DNA from: Bidens hawaiensis
Taxonomy: Eukaryota; Streptophyta; Magnoliopsida; Asterales; Asteraceae
DNA: 64,000 bases
Assembly: GCA_021521415.1 (NCBI GenBank)
Contig: JAIQDT010000059.1
Coordinates: 4,094,001-4,158,000, forward strand
Direction: 5' to 3'
In this document: piece after piece, positions 55,931-64,000 of the stretch
Layout of the letters: each line of letters begins with the position of its first letter
Position numbering within the stretch: the first letter of the stretch is position 1
Notes under the pieces: generated by a model
The model's database searches: none
Told to the model about the DNA's origin: nothing
The model's input: the letters and a program-made list of their open reading frames with translations, nothing else
Translations under genes and position numbers: made by a program

Positions 55931-56950
55931 ATTTATGAAATCTCTGTGATATGTTATAATTTGGTTCAATTAAGCATGAATCATATGTGAACCCCACCTA
56001 CCAGACATAATTTGTATATCTTAATACTGTGAAGTTTTCACAAGTATACATTTTCACTTGTTTCTTAAAAGCGATTAGCTGTGACTCATGCAAAAATAAC
56101 AATGCAAAACAACTCAGAACGTTAAAAATTTTCCATAACGTCGGTATTACCACACGCAGATAAGGTTCCATTTTAACAAAAATAAAAAAAATAAAATAAG
56201 TTGAAGTTGTACTGGGCCTTAACCTCCAGTTCGATACATGACTTTCACATGTTTATGCTTTTAGTATACGCGGAGGAGATCCAAGGCTTGTACGAAACAC
56301 CAAGAAAATAAAGTAGAATACCCAAATCTTAACCCTCAGGTCAAATAGTCTTGTCGCACAGGAAAGGATATAAGATATGAATAAAAATAAAGAAAAAATC
56401 AAGTTGAATTTTCTTTGCAAAATAAAAAGAAAAATAAGCTGAATTTTTTACAAAATGAAAAGAAAAATAAGCTGAATTTTTTTGCAAAATGAACAAATGC
56501 ACACACAGCAATCTTTTAAACTTTTCTGATTCTTAAAGCTGATATTAACTAAGCTTCAAGACGTTAATCCACTATATTCAGCTTTTGGTTTATATCACAT
56601 ACTTTTTCTTACTTGTTTGTTTAAAGGCCTACCAATGCACTGATACAATTAAACGCACAACCTTTTTGCTTACTTTTTACCGGACTTGAGACAGATGATC
56701 AATGTACTATCATCTCCCCTATTTGCTTCAAAAACTCAATTCCGAGGAGAAATTTTGAGCAATTTTGTAATTTTTTTGACTTTTTTTTTCTATATTTGAA
56801 TGTTTTTAACTTTTCACATATTTGAATGTTTTTTGTTTTTCTAAAATTTTCTCCCCCTAAAATAAAAATCATATGAAGAATATCGAAAAATATGTACAAA
56901 TAAAAAATTTGACTCTGATGAATGGTCCACTAGAGATCGGAATCTATAAT
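55931..56950 (-). other. SIRE-2 spacer downstream of RNase H
   Basis: AT-rich and non-coding. On the minus strand GAGAGTGATCC and TTGGGCGG words near 56960-56990 faintly recall the post-pol stem-loop units of SIRE-1, but I cannot align them firmly. Confidence 0.4.
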
Positions 56951-57483
56951 CTCGGGATCACTCTCATTCCTACCGCCCAATTTCTTTATATCGTTAAGCT
57001 TGAGTAAAGATTGAAAATGATTTTTATCAAAAGCTTAGTAAAAAGATCAGCTTTTTGTTCATCAGTGTGAATTTTATCTATGGTGATCAAATTTTTCTCG
57101 TATCAGTCACGGATGAAGTGATACGGTATTTCAATGTGTTTGTTTTAGAGTGATTTACCGGATTTTTAGTTATTGAAATGGCAGCGGAATTATTTACAAA
57201 TATAGGTGTACTCAAAGAATTAAAACATAATCGAGCATCTGTTGTTGTATCTAAAGAACCTGAGAGCAGCAACTGGAAGCAGCTACGTACTCAGCCCACT
57301 GGTAGACAGTGAAACGGTGGTTTGCTTCTTGCACCGCCAAGTGACCAACCTACAGCCGAAGAATTGACATCCAGTAGTTGTAGATTTCACGTTCAGTTTG
57401 CTGCTACCATAGTTAGAATCTGAGAAAGCTCTCAACACGAAGTCGTCATCACAAGGATACCAAAGCCAAACCCCTGGATATCC
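56951..57483 (-). pseudogene. SIRE-2 RNase H fragment
   Basis: Minus-strand reading Y-P-G-V-W-L-W-Y-P-C, A-F-S-D-S-N-Y-G, K-S-T-T-T-G-C-Q-F-F-G (57489-57283) and, shifted, N-N-S-A-A-I-S-I-T-K-N-P-V (57272-57087) matches the RNase H of SIRE-1. It is the direct continuation of 60233 onward, separated by solo LTR C. Stops and a frameshift. Confidence 0.8.
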
Positions 57484-60232
57484 TGTCACACCCCGCCAAG
57501 GCGGAAACGCGGGATGCGACGGTCATGGTCCTCGTAGCCTTTGTTTAAGTGAAAGCACTTCTAATGACGCACGTGATTCCATGTTAGCTTCCTGAAAAAC
57601 ATACTTAAAACGTCAACATAAAGTTGGTGAGTTCACAGGTTTATTGACACAATGTAAATGACATATTTGAAAGCCTCAACAGTAAATAAGTGTAATAGTT
57701 CCTTTTGAAACCAGTTATACGTATATTTGTTTTAAAATGTTTCATAGCTATCCTCAAAGCTATATAATTGGTTCGAAATGCTTCATATTTTTACAAGAAA
57801 ACTATAGTAATATGCAAATTATACAAAATGTTCGATCGCTTTCTTAAAAACATTGATAATGTATATATAATATTTGACCGTTTTCTCAAAATACATTGTT
57901 GATGCATAAATGTATATATGCATAATATTGAACCGTTTTCCTATGAAAACATTGTTAATATTTATATGAGCATATGATAACCAAAACAAGCAAAAATAAA
58001 CAAATTCGTAAACCTGCAGGGAATACGAATACTATGTAACTCCATAAGACTATAACCAAACCTTGACCTGAGATCCTTGCCCCGCTACCCGCTAGGCAGG
58101 TTACAATTTGGACAATATTGCTATCATTCGATCCTCTAGATCGGTGGTTAGTGCGACTAACCATGATAGGGGGTGTCAAACCCAATAGTAGTATTCGAAA
58201 TTTCCACGGCTAAATCCATAGCTAATTACTTAGACATGGGACTTTTCGAGCTCTTGAACCAAACACCTCATGGACACATAAAATAGAGCCTTGTTTTCGC
58301 ATTATCATATAAAATAGAACTAGTGTGTTTTACCTCAAATAGAACACGTGTAATAGAGTATTTTTTGTATAATTAGGTAAAATAGAACTAGTATGCCCCC
58401 CCCCCCCCCTCCAAAAAAAAAACAATTATAAAACAGTTAAAATGGGGCCATGAGACTCACCTGGTAATTTTGTTCCGATGACCTAGGGAATTAGATTAGT
58501 CAGGCTCTTGCGAAGTCCTAAACACGTAAGGGTGGTTAGATTCTAATAGTTATCTTGCGGCCCGGTTTATGCCAGTATTTCACCCAACTTAGTTTTATTT
58601 GTTTAAGGCTCTCTATATTTTCTTGTTCCAAAATATATGTATTTCTCTTAATTATATAATAATTATTATTCTATGATAAAACATCATATTTTTTAATAGA
58701 GTATATACAAGTTCCACCAAAAATCTTTGTATAAAGTTGTAAAGCTATATTTTATACAAAACAATATTACTACATAATGTTTAACCGAATTTTGTTTACT
58801 AATCAACGTTTATATATATTAGTTAAAATATGCATGTTAAAAATAATCTGTACTCTACATATTGTCAACGCAAAATACTTTAAACATGTAGCTTTTACCT
58901 AAGATTAAAAACTAACATTTAAGTATACTTGTGTTTAAATTAAAAGTTTGAGCATACTCCCATTATATGTATTTAAAGAGTAGCACGTCAACAAGTTTGT
59001 TTTAACAAAATTCCTTGAATAATATGTTGAGTACCAACACTAGTTTTAAGCATGCCTTTGATAAGTTCCTAAGTCAACGTCGGATATTCTAATATAAAGC
59101 AAGTCATTAATATGCTAGTTTCATATATTTATCAAGTGTTAGACAAACCATAACGACTTGGGTGAATGTTTAGGCATAAACAATTTGTAAACTTTTATAT
59201 AAATAAAAATAATATTAGAAGGGTTAATACTTACTTAGGCAAGCATGGTTTGATGAGAGAAAATAAAATCTATACAATCTTGGGCTTGAGTCAACAACTT
59301 ATAGCCTCTATATTCTCGTTAACGCTTGAATAATGAAAGTATGTGGGTGTGAGTGGGTTTCTATGTGTGTGTTAGGCTAAAAGCAGGGGAGCCGAGAATG
59401 ACGTTGAGAGGGAGAGGAGTTAGAGATTTGAGTGTTGGTTTAAGTTTGAGATTGGAAACTCTTGAATGCTTGAATGTTTCATGTATTATCATCCACCACT
59501 TGTTTTATAAAATAATAGGTAAGAAGTGTTGAGTGTAAATCAAGTGTTACTCAACAAAAGAAGTCAAATGGTATGATGGAGGGCAGATATATGGTCAGTA
59601 AAGCAAACCGATATTATTTGTGTTTGTGTTAGTTGTTTTATAAAAAAAATAAAATGTAGGTATGGTGATGGTTGAGTGAGTATTTCAACAAAATAAATCT
59701 CATGGATGGTGACAATGAAATTCATGGGGAGATGATATAATAGAAGTATGGCGATCAAATAATTTCAACGACACCTACAAACGTTAAATGGAGTTAGGTG
59801 TGGTTCGGTGGCATACTGATATGTTGTAATTAACAAGAAGAAAAGATGATAAAAAAAATATGTAGCTTTCTTATTTTTATTTGTTTAGTCAAATAAATAA
59901 AGATTAAGGAGGAATGTATTTGTTATATATTCTGTAAATTTTTAACTCAATTTTTATATAGCTTTAAGTATATTTATAGTCCATCCTTTATGGACTAGTG
60001 ATTTATGTTTCTAATTCGGATAATTTTTATCACCAATGTTCGTGTGTGTCGGACGGATTGATGTGTGACCCGGTAATCCTTCACTAATCCCCAATATGAG
60101 ATATATGAAAATGTGGACTTTTAGATTTACGTGATCAACTAATTACTCATTTTCAAGCTTATCATGAATGTTTTTTATTTAATTAATGTTTAAAGTCGTA
60201 CAAATAATAATATGTTTTGACGGGGTGTCACA
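57484..60232 (-). mobile_element. Solo LTR C, gypsy (2,749 bp), inserted in SIRE-2 RNase H
   Basis: Ends TGTCACACCCCG...CGGGGTGTCACA, target duplication TATCC (57479-57483, 60233-60237). Its minus-strand end GCATCCCGCGTTTCCGCC resembles GCATCCCGTGTACGTTTCCG at the chromovirus LTR end, so it is a Tekay-like LTR in minus orientation from another subfamily. No coding region. Confidence 0.85.
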
Positions 60233-61660
60233 TATCCCTTCAAATATCTCAGAGTATGTTTGACGATCATCAGGTTCAAGACTTTTGGATTAGACTAATA
60301 TCGGGCATACAAGCATGTTGCGTACATGATGTCTAGCCTAGATGCTGCCAAGTACATAAGAGAGCCAATCATGGACCGGTATAGAGTTTGATCCACCCTC
60401 TCCCCATTCGTATCACGGGCAATCCCATGATTCAATGGAAGCGGTGTATTGATTTCCATTGAATCAGTCATGTTGAACTTCGCTAGGATGTCGTTGACAT
60501 ATTTCGTCTGGTGAATAAAGATACCATTCGGTAACTGATCCACTTGAAGCCCTAGGAAAAACTTCATTTCATCCGTCGCGCTCATCTCGAACTTCTTTTT
60601 CATAACTTCCTCAAATTCCTTGCGTAGAACATCATTCGTGGACCCAAATATGATATCATCCACGTAAACTTGCACAGTCAGCAAATTTTTAGCCACTAGC
60701 TTAGTGAACAGTGTACAATCGACGGTTCCTCGAATAAAGCCATTGTCTAGCCACTGGCTTTATATCTTCTTTGTACGTCTTCAGTTCAATTTAAGATATA
60801 AAACACATAAATGAAAATCGATTCTGCAGCGATGACACTTTGGTATAGTAACAATGAAGGCTTTGATCAATCTGACGCCTAGTTTGAACCCCCGTGTTCA
60901 AGTCACCAATTATATTCTCTTCCGGATGGTGTGACACGATTCTAAGAGTGACTTCAGTAGACACAATCACATCCTGCTGGAGATTAGTCAAATTTTCTTC
61001 AACAATCACTTCAGTGGAACAAGGATAGATTGCTTCACTAATTTCCTCAGATTTTTCACCATCGTCGTCAAAGACTGGAGTAGTCTCAGGTATAGCATTA
61101 TTAATGGTTTCAGGAACATCTTGAGGATCTTGAAAGAAAGAGGTTTCAGGTGAAGTTGGATTGTCAACTAAATCTTCACTAAGTTGTCGTTGAAATAACA
61201 TGGATACAGCTTCTTCAAAAATAACTTCCTCTAGCAGATGAAAGCTTTTCCAGAGGTTGTGATAGTCAAACAACCAAGTATCACCTGGTCTTTGAGTTGG
61301 AGTAGAATACCTCTGGAAATCAACATGTTGCACTTGTACAGTCTGATGTAGACTTGGTAGACACACTCGTCGCAAAAGACTAGCATACCCAACAAAGAAA
61401 CCCTCCACGGACTTGGATCCGAATTTTCCATCTGGATCAAGAGCAGTACAGGAATACCTGAATGGTTCAAGCCACTTCAAGTTAGGTTTACTCCAGTTAA
61501 GTAGCTTGAAGAAAGTCTTTCCGTGTCTTTTGACTGGGAGAACGCGATTAAGAGTGTAACATGCTAACGCCACAGTTTCGGTTCAAAAGCTAACTGATAA
61601 CTTTGAATCAGCAAGCCTGATGCGAGCAGTCTCAATCAATGTCAGCGAACTCAAAATTTA
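60233..61660 (-). pseudogene. pol: SIRE-2 pol fragment: integrase end, linker, half RT
   Basis: From about 61660: L-I-E-T-A-R-I-R-L-A-D-S-K (integrase end), a TGA, then 61573-60791 with the integrase C-terminus and acidic linker (W-L-F-D-Y-H-N-L-W-K-S-F, N-I-I-G-D-L-N-T-G-V-Q-T-R). After a deletion at about 60780 it resumes in RT (60696-60295) with YVDD at 60655-60666 and F-F-L-G-L-Q-V-D-Q. It corresponds to residues of about 320-620 and 770-930 of SIRE-1 pol. Inactive. Confidence 0.85.
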
Positions 61661-62286
61661 ATAAAAAAACGTAAAAACACAAAAATGTTTCCATCGTCTT
61701 TCTCGCTATAAAAAAAATGTTAAAGAAAAAAGATCATTATGTTTAGTGTTCGTTTTCGTCATCGATTGTATCTTTTTTTCTTGATATCGTGTTGTATTAC
61801 TCAAAATTATATTATACTTTGTTCGGCATTGTAATATATTTTACGATCTATTGTGTGTTTTTATTTATTATTGTGTTTGTTTATTTTCTTCATTGTGTCA
61901 TTTTTTTAACGAGAATGACATGAAAACATTTTAGTTTTTTAATTTTTTTGTTTTTATTTATATTTGAGTTATGATTTTTTTTATTTATTATTATTTTTTT
62001 TTGAATTTTTTGAAAAGTTTTTCTTTTGCCATAACACTTTTAATTTTTTTCTCCCTTTTTATTTTAATTTTTCCCATAACACACATACCCTGGGCGGTCA
62101 AAATAGTTAAGTTTCTCCCGCCAAAAATCTACAATGACCCAAATTGCAATTTACTCAAAAATAAAACATAAAGCTTGATTCAAAAATAAGGATGAATAAA
62201 TAGCATTAAGGAAGTAAGTTCCAGAGTACATAATTGAAAACTTTAACCATAAGTTTGTTAAGTCAAGCGTTAACAATAAAAAAATT
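61661..62286. other. AT-rich spacer
   Basis: T-rich on the plus strand; no gene, RNA or element end recognised. The 5' break of SIRE-2 lies at its left edge. Confidence 0.4.
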
Positions 62287-62457
62287 CAACCCGCCACAAC
62301 CTTTTGAAACTTGTTTGGTCGATTTGCAGATGTATTGTCTCTTGAATTGCGATTATGCTTCCCGTACCCACCTCTGTTGTTCTTTCCTCCCCTAAACAAT
62401 ATTCAAACAATTTCAATTTGCATGCACGATCATGATTATTATTGTCTGTTATGGTAA

Positions 62458-62458
<1 letters not shown>

Positions 62459-62511
<53 letters not shown>
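62459..62511. repeat. (TA)n microsatellite
   Basis: About 26 TA units, at the left edge of the foldback element in the last La intron. Confidence 0.95.
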
Positions 62512-62515
<4 letters not shown>

Positions 62516-62551
62516 AGGATCCTAAGAGAACCACCACAAATTGAGAACTTT

Positions 62552-63190
62552 GAGAACCATTTTGAACCACTAAAAAAAACATCTAAAAAATATTTAAAAA
62601 ATTATAAAACAAAAAAAAACGAAAATTTTAAAAAAGTAAAAAAACCAAAATTCTTATATTTCATTCCGGTTTCATAAAAAAAAATCAAAACTTTTTTTTT
62701 CTTTTTAATTTGTATTATACCTATACATATATATATACTTTCATTTAATCTCTAGTTACGTAATGTACACATATGTACATTATCATTTACCTTAAATTAT
62801 ACATATGTGTATAGGAAAAAACATGTGTACATATTATACATATATGTATAATAAAAAAAACCGATTTTTTTTTCTTTTTAATTCGTATTATACATACACA
62901 CATATGTATACTTTCATTTAATATCTAGTTACGTAATGTACACATATGTACATTATCATTTACCTTAAATTATACATATGTGTATAGGGAAAAAACATGT
63001 GCGTACATATATGTACATATTATACATATATGTACATGTATAATTTAGCTAAACCGAGATTTTTTTTTACGGTTTTTTTTTTAGAAACCGGGATGATAAA
63101 TAAGAACTTTGGTTTTTTTACTTTTTTAATTTTTTTGTTTTATGATATTTTTTATTTTTGGGTTTTTTTGTGATTCAAAAATGGTTCTTA
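62552..63190. mobile_element. Foldback/MITE-like element in the last La intron
   Basis: Imperfect inverted arms of about 110-120 bp: 62552-62674 (GAGAACCATTTTGAACC...TTCCGGTTTC) and 63084-63190 (GAAACCGGGATG...AAAAATGGTTCTTA). The centre holds two tandem copies, period 173 bp, starting CTTTTTAATT at 62701 and 62874. No gene. Exact ends and target duplication are unclear because of the flanking TA repeat. Confidence 0.7.
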
Positions 63191-64000
63191 TAGTCTTCAA
63201 TTCCCAAAAAGTTCAAACATGATCCCGATCTTATGTATATATATAAACCACCTGCTCCAGTTGCCTTTATTTCCTCTAGATTTTTCTTGACCGCGAAGCA
63301 TAGTCCAATACTCCTTTTCAGCTTCACCTGCTACTGGATCTAAAATAGCAACATAATTCTTAACAATCAGACCACCTTCCTCATAAAGCACAGCAGCAGC
63401 ACGTGCTTTTTGTGCTCCTTCTGCTTCTTCAAACCGTAAGATCCCGATTCCTCCCCCATCTTGAAATCAATAAACTGAACAAAACAGTTGATAAATTATG
63501 TAAGACTTGAAAAAAAATATAAAAAAATCAAGCATATATGTTGGAGCTATACATACCTTAACCGTACCAAATTTCTGAAAAACACTCTTGAGATCCTCAC
63601 GTAAAACAGCATCCTTATCATCCTTGTACATAGCAGTAGATTTTTATTTAGTCTCTGCTTCTTTCTCATTATCTTTGTTATCTTCTTCATTCGCTGGACT
63701 TGACTCTTTTTTAGCTTCCGCTTTTTCCTCATCATTCTCTGAAGTAGATTTGACATCAACAGTCTCTTCAGCCTTTTGGGTATCGGATATTATCTTTAGA
63801 CGATGTGCTCTTCAACTTAAATGCAACAAGTAAGCCTTTTGGGTAGCTGTTAACAATATAACATGCAATAAAGATATTATTAACATCAAAATTAACTATG
63901 AAAGCACAAAAAGTATCTCACTGCTTACTCTTCTTCCTGAGAAGCATTTTTTACAATCACAGCGACTTCATCCTTTGCCCTCTGCTCATCATACTCTTTC

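Larger units (their letters stand above)
36328..61660 (-). mobile_element. Old SIRE/Maximus-like copia element (SIRE-2), minus strand, split by four insertions
   Basis: On the minus strand, pieces appear in order: integrase end and pol linker (from about 61660), partial RT (60696-60295), RNase H (57483-56950), spacer, internal promoter and leader (51700-50709), third ORF (50708-36987), polypurine tract and 3' LTR (36747-36328). Nested in it are 39815-50480, 51920-53799, 54087-55925 and 57484-60232. The 5' LTR, gag, protease and most of integrase are missing beyond 61660, and the first half of RT is deleted at about 60780. Confidence 0.8.
62287..64000 (-). pseudogene. LA1: 3' exons of a La-type RNA-binding protein gene (LA1-like), damaged
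   Basis: La proteins bind the 3' oligo-U end of new polymerase III RNAs in the nucleus. Minus-strand exons: 64000-63929 (K-E-Y-D-E-Q-R-A-K), 63846-63557 (Y-P-K-G-L-L-V-A-F-K-L-K; later L-R-E-D-L-K-S-V-F-Q-K-F-G), 63474-63252 (F-I-D-F-K-M-G-E; A-R-A-A-A-V-L-Y-E-E-G-G-L; G-E-A-E-K-E-Y-W, the second RRM typical of La) and 62391-62287 (R-G-G-Y-G-K-H-N-R, ending R-P-N-K-F-Q-K-V-V-A-G, stop). Every junction has GT-AG and matching phase, so it is a genomic, not processed, copy. Damage: frameshift near 63795, TAA near 63645, frameshift near 63440. The N-terminal La motif lies beyond the window. It is the only host-type gene seen. Confidence 0.7.

Overview
This window is repeat-rich plant nuclear DNA. 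No prokaryotic features are visible. Nearly every long reading frame belongs to an LTR retrotransposon. The families present (SIRE/Maximus-like copia, Athila-like gypsy, Tekay/Del-like chromovirus), together with a Helitron and a La-protein gene fragment with canonical GT-AG introns, fit a dicot. My impression is Asteraceae, from general likeness of the third-ORF proteins; that is weak evidence and was not tested.

Layout. 1-9165 (+): the 3' part of a copia element (here SIRE-1) with intact pol, a 2.2 kb gap, a large third ORF (5825-8611, one in-frame TAG), a polypurine tract and a 3' LTR. It abuts a decayed Athila-like gypsy element on the minus strand (9166 to about 16788: env-position ORF, pol, gag remnant, 5' LTR side). 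16789-18691: degenerate ACAT/ACGT-rich tandem repeats and a weak transposase-like fragment. 18692-31185 (+): a complete, young Tekay-type chromovirus with 3.2 kb LTRs, target duplication AAGAT, an extra ORF before gag, then gag and pol with a C-terminal chromodomain-like region. 31186-36327: AT-rich DNA with an inverted minisatellite and a 1.3 kb minus-strand Helitron. 36328 to about 61660 (-): a second, old and divergent copia element (SIRE-2), broken by four later insertions: a 10.7 kb Athila-like gypsy (39815-50480, target duplication ATCAC) inside its third ORF, and three solo LTRs (51920-53799, ATTCT; 54087-55925, CAAAT; 57484-60232, TATCC). 62287-64000 (-): the 3' exons of a La-type RNA-binding protein gene, with correct splice phases but a stop and two frameshifts; a foldback element sits in its last intron.

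Most interesting observation. Three different elements (SIRE-1, SIRE-2, minus-strand Athila-like) carry the same arrangement between pol and their third ORF: a cluster of short perfect palindromes, a TATA-like box, a short leader, a likely GT-AG intron, and a splice acceptor touching the ATG of the third ORF. The palindrome sequence differs between families (GCGAAGTT, GCATAAgTTATGC, CCGTAGCTTACGG), but within each element the same motif recurs in its LTR next to the LTR promoter. This suggests an internal, intron-containing transcription unit for the third ORF, whose control sequence is kept matched to the LTR. The layout is read directly; promoter and splicing function are inferred.
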